Of a DNA stretch of 64,000 nt, positions 16,972 to 25,879 are shown in pieces. This stretch comes from an uncultured Collinsella sp. (GTDB lineage Bacteria; Actinomycetota; Coriobacteriia; Coriobacteriales; Coriobacteriaceae). The notes under the pieces are model-generated. The model saw only the letters and a program-made list of their open reading frames with translations. It ran no database searches and was not told the DNA's origin. The stretch lies in assembly GCA_900541695.1 (NCBI GenBank), contig UQKL01000002.1, forward strand, positions 62,001-126,000. Direction: 5' to 3'. Made by a program: the position numbers and the translations under genes. Position 1 is the stretch's first letter. Each line of letters begins with the position of its first letter.

Positions 16972-17052
16972 GGATGGCTCCTGGTTGGCATGAAAATCGG
17001 ACTCGTTATGTAATGTCCTAGTATAGGGGCATTTTCAATTACAAGATACTCC

Positions 17053-17170
17053 TTGCCGTTTCAAGTATTGATGGTAAACTTTCATCGACCGTTTACGGGT
17101 ATGAAAGAACCTTTCACCGGAGAATTGGGACATTTCCCTTTCCGCGAAAGCGCTGGGTTGGTATCTTTCA
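17053..17170 (+). promoter_or_regulatory. fruA promoter/operator region with CTTTCA-TGAAAG dyads
   Basis: CTTTCAT (17079-17085) and ATGAAAG (17101-17107) form a dyad. A second, tight one is TGAAAG-AAC-CTTTCA (17102-17116), and a further CTTTCA is at 17165-17170. GTAAAC (17074-17079) and GTTTAC (17091-17096) overlap the first dyad. A possible promoter is TTGCCG 17053-17058 with TAAACT 17075-17080 (16-base spacer), so a bound regulator would cover the start site. The whole 272-base spacer 16972-17244 is regulatory. Confidence 0.55.
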
Positions 17171-17244
17171 ATTGTGGAAAAGCGCGCAAGGACGCGCGTG
17201 TAGGGGAGCGCCTGCGGGCGCAAAACTTAAAAAAGGAGGGACAC

Positions 17245-19254
17245 ATGGCTAAGTTTGACATCATCGCCGCGACCGGTTGCCCGACCGGTATTGCGCACAC
17301 CTTCATGGCGAAGGAGGCGCTGGAGAAGGCAGCTGCCGAGCGAGGTCTGACCATTAAGGTCGAGACTCATGGCCAGGTCGGTGTCGAGAACGAGCTCACG
17401 AAGGGTGAGATCGCCGGTGCCAAGGCCGTCGTCGTCGCAGCCGATAAGGATGTCCAGGCTGAGCGTTTCGCCGGTAAGCCCATGGTTTCCGTCGGTGTTT
17501 CCAAGGCCCTGTCCGTCGAGGCCGCCGGAAAGCTGATCGACCGCGCGCTCGCCGCTAAGGGCGACGACACGGTTGCCGCTGCCGCTGATGTCGAGGACGA
17601 GGTCGAGGAGAAGGAATCCGTCGGCCACATCATCTATAAGCACCTCATGAACGGCGTCAGCCACATGCTGGTCTTCGTCGTTGCTGGTGGTGTTCTGACC
17701 GCCATTTCGTTCCTGTGGGGCATCACGTCCTTCGATTCGACGGCTTCTGACTACAACAGTTTTGCCGCTATGCTCAAGATCATTGGCGGCATCGCCATGA
17801 ACCTCATGGTTCCGGTGCTCTCCGCCTACATCGCCGAGTCCATCGGCAAGCGCCCGGCGCTCGTCCCCGGCTTTGTCGCCGGTATGATCGCCATCCAGGG
17901 CCTGCCCGTTAACGCCGATACACACATGATCGATGCTGGCGGCACGGGCGTGGGCTTCGGCTTCCTCGGCGGCATCGTCGGCGGCTTCCTCGCTGGTTAT
18001 GTCATCTTGCTGCTCGAGAAGGTCTTTGCCGGTCTGCCCAAGAACCTGGACGGCCTCAAGGCCATCTTCCTGTACCCGCTGTTCTCGACTGCTATCGTCG
18101 GTCTCGTGATGCTCGGCATCTCCGGCCCCATGGCTGCCATCAACACCGCCATGATGGACTTCCTCAAGGGTCTGTCTGCCTCTGGCGCTGTTGTCCTGGG
18201 TCTTGCTATTGGTTGCATGTGCGCCTTTGACATGGGCGGCCCGGTCAACAAGGCTGCTTACGTCACCGGTACCGCCATGCTCACCGAGGCCCTGGCTGCT
18301 GGTGTCGGCACCGACACCTACAACTTCGGCACCAACTTCATGGCTGCCGTCTCTGCTGCCTGCATCGTTCCGCCGCTGATCACCACCTTTGCCGTCATCG
18401 TCGGCAAGAAGTACTTCAGCCAGGAGGATCATGACGCCGGTGTCGTCAACCTCATCCTTGGTTGCACCCACATCACCGAGGGCGCCATTCCGTTCATGAC
18501 CAAGAACATCTGGCCCGTCATGCCCATCATGATGCTCGGTTCCTCCATCGCCTCGATCCTGACCATTATGTTCAACGTTCACGATCCGGCGCCCCACGGT
18601 GGCTTCCTGGTCCTGCCCGTTGTCGAGAACGGTCCGCTGTGGGTCCTCGCGATCCTCATCGGCGCTGTGGTCGGTGGCATCCTGTTCGTCGCTTTCAAGA
18701 AGTATGACTTCGAGAAGAGCCAGAAGGCCGCTCCCGCCGCTCCCGCTAAGCCGGTCGAGGCCCCCAAGGCCGCTGCCGTCGAGGCTCCCAAGGCCGAGGC
18801 TGCCGATTTCGTGAAGGTCGAGAACGTTTTTGTCGCCGAGAACTTCGCTTCTCGTGACGAGGCCCTGAGCTTTGTCTCCAACCAGGCTGTCAAGGCCGGT
18901 GTCGCTGACGACGCCGATGCCGTGATGAATGCCTTCCTGGCCCGCGAGGCCGAGGGCTCCACGGGCATGATGGAGGGCTTCGCTATTCCGCATGCCAAGT
19001 CCGATGCCATTACCGATGCCGCCGTCATCGTCGTCAAGGACGACTCTGGCGTGACCGGTTGGGACACCATGGATGGCGCTCCCGTCAACGTGGCTATCGC
19101 CCTGCTTATTCCCGGTGCCCAGGCCGGCACCACGCACCTCAAGATCCTGTCCAAGGTCGCCGAGGCGCTTATGGACGAGGGCTTCCGTGCCACCGTCAAG
19201 GGTTCCACCGACGCCGCCGAGATCGCCAAGACGATCAACGCCCGTCTGGTGTAA
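17245..19254 (+). CDS. fruA: PTS fructose transporter, fused EIIB-EIIC-EIIA
   Basis: Takes up fructose and phosphorylates it to fructose-1-phosphate. ATG 17245 (669 residues) follows a strong AAAAGGAGGG; the longer open frame includes the operator region and is rejected. Order: EIIB at 1-100 with the phosphocysteine C12 in AATGCPTGIAHTFMA; EIIC at about 125-490 with about nine membrane helices and CMCAFDMGGPVNKAAY; an Ala/Pro/Lys linker at 490-525; EIIA with the phosphohistidine H583 in GFAIPHAKSDA. The B-C-A order differs from the A-B-C order found in many Gram-positive FruA proteins. Phosphate comes from HPr and EI encoded next. Confidence 0.96.
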   Translation: MAKFDIIAATGCPTGIAHTFMAKEALEKAAAERGLTIKVETHGQVGVENELTKGEIAGAKAVVVAADKDVQAERFAGKPMVSVGVSKALSVEAAGKLIDRALAAKGDDTVAAAADVEDEVEEKESVGHIIYKHLMNGVSHMLVFVVAGGVLTAISFLWGITSFDSTASDYNSFAAMLKIIGGIAMNLMVPVLSAYIAESIGKRPALVPGFVAGMIAIQGLPVNADTHMIDAGGTGVGFGFLGGIVGGFLAGYVILLLEKVFAGLPKNLDGLKAIFLYPLFSTAIVGLVMLGISGPMAAINTAMMDFLKGLSASGAVVLGLAIGCMCAFDMGGPVNKAAYVTGTAMLTEALAAGVGTDTYNFGTNFMAAVSAACIVPPLITTFAVIVGKKYFSQEDHDAGVVNLILGCTHITEGAIPFMTKNIWPVMPIMMLGSSIASILTIMFNVHDPAPHGGFLVLPVVENGPLWVLAILIGAVVGGILFVAFKKYDFEKSQKAAPAAPAKPVEAPKAAAVEAPKAEAADFVKVENVFVAENFASRDEALSFVSNQAVKAGVADDADAVMNAFLAREAEGSTGMMEGFAIPHAKSDAITDAAVIVVKDDSGVTGWDTMDGAPVNVAIALLIPGAQAGTTHLKILSKVAEALMDEGFRATVKGSTDAAEIAKTINARLV

Positions 19255-19290
19255 TCCCGCAACGCGCGAATAATATCGCCTCTGTAACAA

Positions 19291-19325
19291 AGGGGGAGAC
19301 CCTCTCCAGGGCCTCCCCCTTTTTC
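19291..19325 (+). terminator. Rho-independent terminator after fruA
   Basis: AGGGGGAGaCCCT pairs with AGGGcCTCCCCCT across a four-base loop and is followed by TTTTTCT. Confidence 0.88.
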
Positions 19326-19337
19326 TACCCCTCCCAC

Positions 19338-19406
19338 AAGTTGCGGTGAAATAGGGACTGTTTAAACGATTCAACTCCAAATGCAGTCCCTATTTCACCG
19401 CAACTT
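19338..19406. repeat. Intergenic hairpin element, TTGCGGTGAAATA family, copy 1
   Basis: Perfect 23-base arms at 19338-19360 and 19384-19406 enclose a 23-base loop. The arm carries TTGCGGTGAAATAGGGACTG. Copies 2 and 3 are at 28166-28242 and 44385-44454. It lies in the 526-base spacer between fruA and ptsH (19255-19780), which also holds the terminator before it and a larger dyad after it. I see no gene there. Confidence 0.9.
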
Positions 19407-19512
19407 AGAAGAAGGGGATAGCGCGGCCTGTCTATCGGGTCGTCCGTGCGGATAAATATTCAGCCAGAATTCCGTTCTCACGATATTACTCTGGACCGAC
19501 CAAGTTTCCGCA

Positions 19513-19643
19513 GCTTGCCTGCCGGGCGGCGCGTAATTAAGTTTATCGCGAGTTCCGCACGCAAAGGAAAGCACTTAATGTGCTTTCCGTCTTGCGCAGG
19601 ACTGTAGAGCAGCAAACTTAACCGCCCCGCCCGGCAGGCAAGC
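19513..19643. repeat. Nested intergenic dyad with conserved core, copy 1
   Basis: Outer arms of 16 bases (19513-19528, 19628-19643; GCTTGCCTGCCGGGCG) and TTAAGTTT/AAACTTAA (19537-19544, 19614-19621) enclose an inner stem GGAAAGCAC-TTAAT-GTGCTTTCC (19566-19588). The core from ATCGCGAGTTCCGCACG to CAGGACTGT matches the reverse complement of the element at 35327-35445, with compensatory changes in the inner stem. It lies upstream of ptsH. Confidence 0.85.
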
Positions 19644-19780
19644 GGCCAGCAACGACATCCGTCCAATAATTCGTGCGAAACACAATGAAAAACAGTTTGA
19701 TGTGAGTTAATATAAACAACGTCGTGAATATGGCTCCTGTCGCATGGCTGACAGGGGTTAAACACAAAAAGGAGTCAATT

Positions 19781-20044
19781 ATGGTTACTGAGAAGGCTAC
19801 CCTCGTTAATCCTCAGGGTCTTCACATGCGTCCGGCTGGCCTCTTCGCCTCCTCCATGGGCAAGTACGCCTGCGACGTGACGGTCGTCACCCCCGAGAAG
19901 GAGGTCAACGGCAAGTCCCCGATGGCCCTCATGGCTGCTGGTATCCCCTGCGGCACCGAGGTCGAGGTCAAGTGCGACGGCGCTGACGAGGCCGAGGCTC
20001 TGGCTGCTGCCATCGAGCTCATCAAGAGCGGTCTTGGCGAGTAG
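19781..20044 (+). CDS. ptsH: Phosphocarrier protein HPr
   Basis: The general PTS phosphocarrier that passes phosphate from EI to the sugar-specific EIIA domains. It has 87 residues from ATG 19781, after AAAAAGGAG. The active-site H15 is in QGLHMRPAG. The regulatory S46 is in NGKSPMALM, the site used by HPr kinase in Gram-positive carbon control. No HPr kinase gene is in this window. It has its own upstream region and is separated from ptsI by a terminator-like hairpin. Confidence 0.97.
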   Translation: MVTEKATLVNPQGLHMRPAGLFASSMGKYACDVTVVTPEKEVNGKSPMALMAAGIPCGTEVEVKCDGADEAEALAAAIELIKSGLGE

Positions 20045-20089
20045 AACTCAAACGGGTCGCATGTTGAACAACTAAGTTCATATTTGGGG

Positions 20090-20125
20090 GCGCAGTGACC
20101 TGTTTTAAGGTAACTGCGCTCTTTT
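20090..20125 (+). terminator. Terminator or attenuator between ptsH and ptsI
   Basis: GCGCAGTGACC (20090-20100) pairs with GGTAACTGCGC (20109-20119), one mismatch, loop of eight, followed by TCTTTTG. It may give HPr in excess over EI if partly read through. Confidence 0.7.
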
Positions 20126-20171
20126 GTCATGGATATGGCAAAACGCTTTATCACATGACACGGAGAGAGGA

Positions 20172-21881
20172 ATGGGAATGTATCAGGGAGTCAACGCTTC
20201 CGAGGGCATCGGTATCGGCACCGTTATGGTCGCCGTCGATCCCGACTTGACGTTTGAGCCGCACCAGGTTGCTGATTCGGCAGCAGAGAAGGAGCGCTAT
20301 CAGTCCGCTCTTTCGGTCTTCTGCGAGAAGACCCAGGCTCAGGCCGACCACATGAAGGAGACGGTGGGCGAGGCCGAGGCCGAGATCATGAGCGGACACA
20401 TCGTCCTGGCTCAGGACCCGGGCATGACCGACGCCATCAACGCCGCCATTGACGGCGGCACCTGCGCCGAGCAGGCGCTCATGGACACCTCGACCATGTT
20501 CGAGAACATGTTCCTGTCCATGGACGACGAGATGTTCCGTCTGCGCGCGGCCGATATCGCTGACATCCGCACCGGTATTCTGGCCGAGCTGCTGGGCAAG
20601 GAGGTCGTCGACCTTTCCGTCCTGCCCGAGAACACCGTCGTTGTCGTGCACGACCTTACGCCGTCCATGACCGCCACGATCGATAAGGCCCACGTTGCCG
20701 GTATCGTCACCGAGACCGGTGGCCGTACGTCGCACTCCGCGATTATCGCGCGCGCCCTCGAGATCCCGGCTGTCCTTTCGGTTTCCAACAGCTGCACCGC
20801 ACTGCGCAACGGCATGACCGTTGTCGTCGACGGTGGCAAGGGCATCGTCGAGGCCGATCCCGACGAGGAGACGCTCGCCGCCTACACCGCCAAGGCCGAG
20901 GCCTTCGCTGCCGAGAAGGCAGCCCTCGAGGCCTTCCGCGGCAAGCCTTCTGTGACTGCCGATGGCATCAAGAAGATCATTGCCTGCAACATCGGTAACC
21001 CCGATGACGTGCCTAACGCACTCGATCACGACGCCGAGGCCATTGGCCTGTTCCGCTCCGAGTTCCTATTCATGGACTCCGCCGAGCTTCCTTCCGAGGA
21101 GGAGCAGTTCAACGCCTATCGCAAGGTTGCCAGTGCGCTCAAGGGCGCTCCCGTCATCATCCGCACGCTCGATGTGGGTGGCGACAAGGAGATTCCGTAT
21201 CTGCACATGGTCAAGGAAGACAACCCCTTCATGGGCTTCCGCGCCGTGCGTTACTGCCTGGCAAATCCCGATCAGTACAAGGTCCAGCTCCGCGCCCTGC
21301 TGCGCGCCAGCGCCTTCGGTGACGTCAAGATCATGATCCCGCTCGTCACCTGCGTCGAGGAGGTCATGGCTGTCAAGGAGCTCGTCGAGCAGTGCAAGGC
21401 CGAGCTGACCGAAGAGGGTCGCAAGTTCAACGAGAACATCGAGGTCGGCATCATGGTCGAGACGCCCGCCGCTTCGCTGCTCGCTGACCGTCTTGCCGAG
21501 GTCGCCGACTTCTTCTCCATCGGCACCAACGACCTGATCGGCTACACCATGTGCGCCGACCGTGGCAACGACACCATCTCCAACCTGTACCAGGTGTACT
21601 ATCCCGCCGTGCTCCGCTCGCTCAAGAACATCATCGAGAGCGGCGTGAAGGCCGGCATCATGGTCGGTATGTGCGGCGAGGCCGCTGCCGATCCGCTGCT
21701 CGAGCCGTTGCTGATCAGCTGGGGCCTGGAGGAGTTCTCGATGAGCGCTCCGTCGATCCTGCGCGCCCGCAAGACCATCAGCCAGTGGACCAAGGCCGAG
21801 TGCGACGAGCTCGCCGAGAAGGCACTCGCCTGCAACACTGCCGCCGAGGTCAAGGCGCTGCTCGAGTCCGCAGCTCGCTAA
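20172..21881 (+). CDS. ptsI: Phosphoenolpyruvate-protein phosphotransferase (Enzyme I)
   Basis: The first PTS enzyme, it transfers phosphate from phosphoenolpyruvate to HPr. It has 569 residues (family about 570-575). The phosphorylated H188 lies in ETGGRTSHSAIIAR. The HPr-binding helical domain is near 30-140. The C-terminal TIM barrel has GLFRSEFLFMD, RTLDVGGDKEIPYL, GIMVETPAA, FSIGTNDLIGYT and GMCGEAAAD, with the catalytic Cys in the last motif. ATG 20172 follows GAGAGAGG; an in-frame ATG at 20178 is an alternative. PfkB kinase genes follow. Confidence 0.97.
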   Translation: MGMYQGVNASEGIGIGTVMVAVDPDLTFEPHQVADSAAEKERYQSALSVFCEKTQAQADHMKETVGEAEAEIMSGHIVLAQDPGMTDAINAAIDGGTCAEQALMDTSTMFENMFLSMDDEMFRLRAADIADIRTGILAELLGKEVVDLSVLPENTVVVVHDLTPSMTATIDKAHVAGIVTETGGRTSHSAIIARALEIPAVLSVSNSCTALRNGMTVVVDGGKGIVEADPDEETLAAYTAKAEAFAAEKAALEAFRGKPSVTADGIKKIIACNIGNPDDVPNALDHDAEAIGLFRSEFLFMDSAELPSEEEQFNAYRKVASALKGAPVIIRTLDVGGDKEIPYLHMVKEDNPFMGFRAVRYCLANPDQYKVQLRALLRASAFGDVKIMIPLVTCVEEVMAVKELVEQCKAELTEEGRKFNENIEVGIMVETPAASLLADRLAEVADFFSIGTNDLIGYTMCADRGNDTISNLYQVYYPAVLRSLKNIIESGVKAGIMVGMCGEAAADPLLEPLLISWGLEEFSMSAPSILRARKTISQWTKAECDELAEKALACNTAAEVKALLESAAR

Positions 21882-21955
21882 TTTGGTATCAGAGGTAACC
21901 GCGTGGTTGGAATGGGCCGGCCACGCGGCCCTCACATATACAGGGGGTACTGTAA

Positions 21956-22888
21956 ATGTTCTACACGCTAACCGCTAACCCGGCTGTCGACATGACGGTT
22001 TCGAGCTCTCCGCTCGAGCCCGACGAAAACGTCCGCACCGGCTCGGCCAGCTACACGGCCAACGGCAAGGGCCTCGACGTGTCCTTCGCCTTTAAGAAGA
22101 TGGGCGTCGACACCGTCGCGCTCGGCTTCTTCGCTGGCTTCACGGGCAAGTTTATCGTCGAGGAGGTCATGAACCTGGGTTGCCTGTGCCGCCCGGTCTG
22201 GACCGACGGCATCACGCGTATCAACACCTACGTCAACGATGGCCAGCACGAGTACGGCATCCTGAACCCCGGCGCCCCGATTACGCCGGAGCATCAGAAG
22301 GAGCTCTACAACATCCTGGACACCGCGGGCGATCTTGAGTGCCTGATTGTCTCCGGCTCCGTGCCTCCCAAAGCTACGCCCGACTTCCTGGCCCAGGTTA
22401 TGGAGCACGCTCAGGCTCGTGGCGCCGACGTCGTCCTGGACCTGTCCTCCGACAAGCTCAAGGAGCTCGCTCACAAGAAGCCGCTGCTCATTAAGCCGAA
22501 CCATCACGAGATGAAGGCCATCTTCGGCGTGCCGGTCGACACCGACGACGAGGTCCGCGTTGCCATGAAGCTCGCACACGACGCCGGCGTTCAGAACGTG
22601 CTGCTCACCCGTGGTAGCCGCGGCGACGCTTACTTCTCCAACGGCGAGGACATCTGGTACGCCAAGCGTGAGTTCAACATCAAGCTGGTCTCTTCTGTCT
22701 GCGCCGGCGACTGCACCCTCGCTGCGTTCCTGCACAAGTGGTACAGGGATCGCGACAACGTCGAGGAGGCCATGAAGCTCGCTATGGCTACCGGCGCTAA
22801 CGTTGCCGAGTCCGTCGGCATCGGCGACTTCGGTCACGTCGATGAGTACAGCAAGCGCGTTGCTGTCCGCAAGCTCGATCGCAAGTAA
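21956..22888 (+). CDS. PfkB family 1-phosphofructokinase-like kinase, copy 1
   Basis: A 310-residue ribokinase-fold kinase of the FruK/LacC group, expected to convert fructose-1-phosphate to fructose-1,6-bisphosphate. It starts FYTLTANPAVDMTV. The substrate loop reads NGKGLDVSF, with Asp in place of the Asn in the usual GKGxNV. The anion hole and catalytic base are in VCAGDCTLAAF. LLIKPNHHEMKAIFG matches the kinase NxxE motif. A GGGGTA Shine-Dalgarno-like stretch precedes it. Its neighbour at 23105 is a clear paralog of the same length, so one of the two may use another phosphosugar, such as tagatose-6-phosphate. Confidence 0.9.
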   Translation: MFYTLTANPAVDMTVSSSPLEPDENVRTGSASYTANGKGLDVSFAFKKMGVDTVALGFFAGFTGKFIVEEVMNLGCLCRPVWTDGITRINTYVNDGQHEYGILNPGAPITPEHQKELYNILDTAGDLECLIVSGSVPPKATPDFLAQVMEHAQARGADVVLDLSSDKLKELAHKKPLLIKPNHHEMKAIFGVPVDTDDEVRVAMKLAHDAGVQNVLLTRGSRGDAYFSNGEDIWYAKREFNIKLVSSVCAGDCTLAAFLHKWYRDRDNVEEAMKLAMATGANVAESVGIGDFGHVDEYSKRVAVRKLDRK

Positions 22889-22912
22889 GCGAAACTCATT
22901 ATTTTCGCGTGT

Positions 22913-22948
22913 ATGGCGTCCCGGTTTAGGCTGGGGCGCCATTTTTGT
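22913..22948 (+). terminator. Terminator after the first PfkB gene
   Basis: ATGGCGTCCC (22913-22922) pairs with GGGGCGCCAT (22933-22942), loop of ten, followed by TTTTTG. Confidence 0.82.
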
Positions 22949-23064
22949 ATATTGTGGGCGAGCGACAGGACAAGGATCCTGTTTCTTTTGCCCGTCATCC
23001 CGCCGCCCTGCACGCGTTCTACACCGTTCGCCGAGTTGCTATGGTCTTTTCCCGAAGCGTGGAA

Positions 23065-23096
23065 TATACTTTCATTAACACGTTGCCTTGTGAAAG
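23065..23096 (+). promoter_or_regulatory. Candidate -10 and CTTTCA-TGAAAG dyad before the second PfkB gene
   Basis: TATACT at 23065-23070 runs into CTTTCA (23069-23074), with TGAAAG at 23091-23096. The dyad has nearly the same spacing (16 bases) as the one in front of fruA (17 bases). This suggests control by the SIS-domain regulator at 16114-16971. Confidence 0.45.
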
Positions 23097-23104
23097 GAAC
23101 TTAC

Positions 23105-24037
23105 ATGATTTACACGCTCACTGCAAATCCCGCCATTGACTACAACATTGCCTGCGACGGTCTTTCCGCCAACACCGTCACCCGCACGCGCAATGCGGTC
23201 TATACGCCCAACGGCAAAGGTCTTAACGTCTCGTTCACCCTCGATCACTACGGCGTCGACACCACGATCCTGGGCTTTTTTGCCGGTTTCTCGGGCGAGT
23301 TTATCGTCAAGGGCGCCGAGGCCCTGGGCGTGCCCGTCAAGCCCGTGTGGACTGACGGCATAACGCGCGTCAATGTCTTCCTCAACGCCGGTCCCGACAC
23401 CGAGTACAACATGGTCAATGCAGGCGCTGCCATCAATGCTGCCAACGAGCAGGAGATGTTTGAGCTCATTGATTCGCTCGAGGACATGACCTGCCTGGTC
23501 ATTAGCGGCTCGCTGCCTCCCAACACCTCCGAGGGTTTCCTGCCCGAGGTACTTCGCCGTGTTAAGGCGAAGGGCGCCGAGTTCGTGCTCGATATCTCGA
23601 GCCATCAGCTGGCTGACCTCATTGCCATGGAGCCGTTGCTCATTAAGCCCAACGATGACGAGCTGCTCGACATCTTTGGCATTAAGGTGAGCGGTGGCGA
23701 CGACGAGTCCGTTAAGGGCGCGATGGCCGAGCTGCACGCCAAAGGCGCTAAGAACGTACTGCTGACCCTTGGCGGCGAGGGCGCGTACTTCTCCAACGGC
23801 GAACACATCTGGTTTGCCAACCGTACCTTTGAGGTCAAGGTGCTGTCGACCGTCTGCGCCGGCGACTCCTCGCTTGCCGCCTTCCTGTCCGTGTGGCACG
23901 ACGCTCCCGAGCGCGTCGAGGATGCCCTGCGCCTCTCGATGGCCACCGGCGCCAACGTGGTGGAGTGCCCCGGTTTGGGCGATTTTGCCAAGGTGGACGA
24001 ATATAAGAAGCACATCGAGGTTCGCCAGGTCTGCTAG
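23105..24037 (+). CDS. PfkB family 1-phosphofructokinase-like kinase, copy 2
   Basis: A 310-residue paralog of the preceding kinase, in tandem but with its own upstream region. ATG 23105 follows GAAAGGAAC. The motifs are canonical: YTLTANPAIDYN, NGKGLNVSF (Asn present, unlike copy 1), LLIKPNDDELLDIFG, LLTLGGEGAYF and VCAGDSSLAAF with the catalytic Asp. It is most likely the true fructose-1-phosphate kinase serving the fruA transporter. Substrate specificity cannot be settled from sequence. Confidence 0.9.
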   Translation: MIYTLTANPAIDYNIACDGLSANTVTRTRNAVYTPNGKGLNVSFTLDHYGVDTTILGFFAGFSGEFIVKGAEALGVPVKPVWTDGITRVNVFLNAGPDTEYNMVNAGAAINAANEQEMFELIDSLEDMTCLVISGSLPPNTSEGFLPEVLRRVKAKGAEFVLDISSHQLADLIAMEPLLIKPNDDELLDIFGIKVSGGDDESVKGAMAELHAKGAKNVLLTLGGEGAYFSNGEHIWFANRTFEVKVLSTVCAGDSSLAAFLSVWHDAPERVEDALRLSMATGANVVECPGLGDFAKVDEYKKHIEVRQVC

Positions 24038-24060
24038 CCGCATCGATATGTCGTTGTCGA

Positions 24061-24096
24061 ACACCCGCTTTGGATCTCCGAGGCGGGTGTTTTTTG
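24061..24096 (+). terminator. Terminator after the second PfkB gene
   Basis: ACACCCGC (24061-24068) pairs with GCGGGTGT (24083-24090) and is followed by TTTTTG. Confidence 0.82.
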
Positions 24097-24232
24097 CGCG
24101 CTGAACGTATGTGGCGTCTGCCGTCTCGTTTTATCGAATCGACGACGCGATTGCGTGTGCGCGCTTTCCCGTTTCTTGTTAGACTTCTTGAGAACCATCG
24201 ATTAATGCTCGCAAGTGCAGGAGGCCATAGGC

Positions 24233-25627
24233 ATGTGCAATGTTTCGCTCAACGGTACGCAGCCGACCGATGCCTCCATCCGTGTCCTGCGTGCGCTCGA
24301 GGCAGCCGGTCTTGAGGCCTGGTTCGTGGGCGGTTGGGTACGTGACGCCCTGATGGGACGCCCCAGCCACGATGTCGACATGTGCTGCAGCGGCTTGTGG
24401 CAGGAGTCCAAGGCGGCACTCGAGGCCGCTGACATTGCGGTAGTTGAGTCGGGCATTAAATTTGGCGGCATTACCGCCATTTGTGACGATGAGCGCATTG
24501 AGGTTACGACGTATCGTCTGGACGGTTTTTACACCGATGGCCGCCATCCCCAGAGTGTGGAGCGTGCGGCGTCGCTTGAGGACGATCTGGCGCGTCGCGA
24601 CTTTACCGTTAACGCTATGGCTTGGCATCCCGAGCGCGGTCTTATCGACCGCTACGATGGCCAGGGCGACCTTGAGCGTAAACTTATCCGCGCCGTCGGA
24701 GATCCCAAGCGTCGTTTTAACGAGGATGCGCTTCGCATGCTGCGCGCGGTGCGTTTTGCCTGCCGCTTGGATTTTATGATCGAGCCTAAGACCAAACAGG
24801 CACTTGCCGAATGCTCGCCGCTGCTCGATGCCGTGGCACGCGAGCGCGTGGGCATTGAGCTTGAGGGCATTCTTTCGACCGGTCACGGGGGAGACGCGAT
24901 GCTGCGCTACCCCGAGCTCATTTGTGCCGCCGTGCCCGAGCTTGCGCCGGCTCGTGGGTTTGACCAGCGCAGCGTCTACCATGCCTTTAATGTCTACGAG
25001 CATATCGCTCGCGTGTTGACGGTAGCGGGGGAGTTGGCGCTGTGTGACGGCGTAGCGCCTTCGCCGAGCTTAATGTGGGCGGCGTTTTTGCACGACGTCT
25101 CCAAGCCCGATTGCTTTACGGTCGACCATGCGGGCAGCGGCCATTTCTACGGTCATCCCGAGCTTGGCGCCAAGAAGGCGCGCGTCATTATGGATCGTCT
25201 AGCGCTTTCGCACGATTTGATTCGCGATGTGTGCCTACTCATCAAGTATCACGATAAGCCGCTGCGCCCCGAGCGCTCTTGCTTACTCAATATGATGCGC
25301 TTGCTTTCGGGCGAGGGCATCGACACGCCGCGTCTGATTGACGAGCTCATGGACCTTAAGCGTGCCGATACGCTGGGCAAGGCGCCGTCGTGCTTCTATT
25401 ACGTCGAGACGATCGAGGAGATGCGCTCACTCGCCCACGGACTGCTTGAGGCAGGGGAGCCCTATACGCTCAAGATGCTTGCCATCAACGGCGGCGACCT
25501 GATTCGCGCCGGCGTCAAACCGGGGCCGGAGTTGGGGCAGCTTCTCAATGCTGCCCTCGACGCTGTGATCGAGGATGGCGTCCCCAACGAGCGCGAAGCC
25601 CTTCTGGCTCATCTGCACCTGGGATAA
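24233..25627 (+). CDS. cca: CCA tRNA nucleotidyltransferase with HD domain
   Basis: Adds or repairs the 3' CCA of tRNAs. ATG 24233 (464 residues) is chosen because AGGAGG lies at 24220-24225; the GTG at 24215 has no such site. The class II nucleotidyltransferase head has FVGGWVRDALMG and HDVDMC (metal-binding Asp pair), followed by DDLARRDFTVNAMAW and RFNEDALRMLRAVRFA. A C-terminal HD phosphohydrolase-type region has AFLHDVSKP and IKYHDKPL. Both tRNA-Glu genes that follow, and tRNA-Ala at 61091, already encode CCA, so repair may be its main role for those tRNAs. Confidence 0.95.
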   Translation: MCNVSLNGTQPTDASIRVLRALEAAGLEAWFVGGWVRDALMGRPSHDVDMCCSGLWQESKAALEAADIAVVESGIKFGGITAICDDERIEVTTYRLDGFYTDGRHPQSVERAASLEDDLARRDFTVNAMAWHPERGLIDRYDGQGDLERKLIRAVGDPKRRFNEDALRMLRAVRFACRLDFMIEPKTKQALAECSPLLDAVARERVGIELEGILSTGHGGDAMLRYPELICAAVPELAPARGFDQRSVYHAFNVYEHIARVLTVAGELALCDGVAPSPSLMWAAFLHDVSKPDCFTVDHAGSGHFYGHPELGAKKARVIMDRLALSHDLIRDVCLLIKYHDKPLRPERSCLLNMMRLLSGEGIDTPRLIDELMDLKRADTLGKAPSCFYYVETIEEMRSLAHGLLEAGEPYTLKMLAINGGDLIRAGVKPGPELGQLLNAALDAVIEDGVPNEREALLAHLHLG

Positions 25628-25717
25628 TCATCCTTCGGTCCATCCCAAATGAGCCGACCAGTTGACCTGCGTGTTCCATAACCTCCCGACAAAATTCGGG
25701 CAATTTGGAATTTCTTC

Positions 25718-25746
25718 TTGCGCTCGCGTTTTTTGTCCCGTAATAT
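25718..25746 (+). promoter_or_regulatory. Promoter of the tRNA-Glu pair
   Basis: TTGCGC (25718-25723) and TAATAT (25741-25746) are spaced by 17 bases, 34 bases before the first tRNA. Confidence 0.72.
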
Positions 25747-25780
25747 AAGTCCTTGCAGCACGGCAGTGCAGATGTCATGT

Positions 25781-25857
25781 GGCCCGTTCGTCTAGCGGTT
25801 TAGGACGCCGCCCTCTCAAGGCGGAGATCACCAGTTCGAATCTGGTACGGGCTACCA
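25781..25857 (+). tRNA. tRNA-Glu (CTC), copy 1
   Basis: A 77-base cloverleaf with CCA encoded. The acceptor GGCCCGT pairs with ACGGGCT. The anticodon stem CCGCC/GGCGG holds loop CTCTCAA, giving anticodon CTC (codon GAG). The T loop is TTCGAAT. It is identical to copy 2, 22 bases downstream. Confidence 0.95.
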
Positions 25858-25879
25858 CTTCTTTTCTGCTGAGGCTTAT

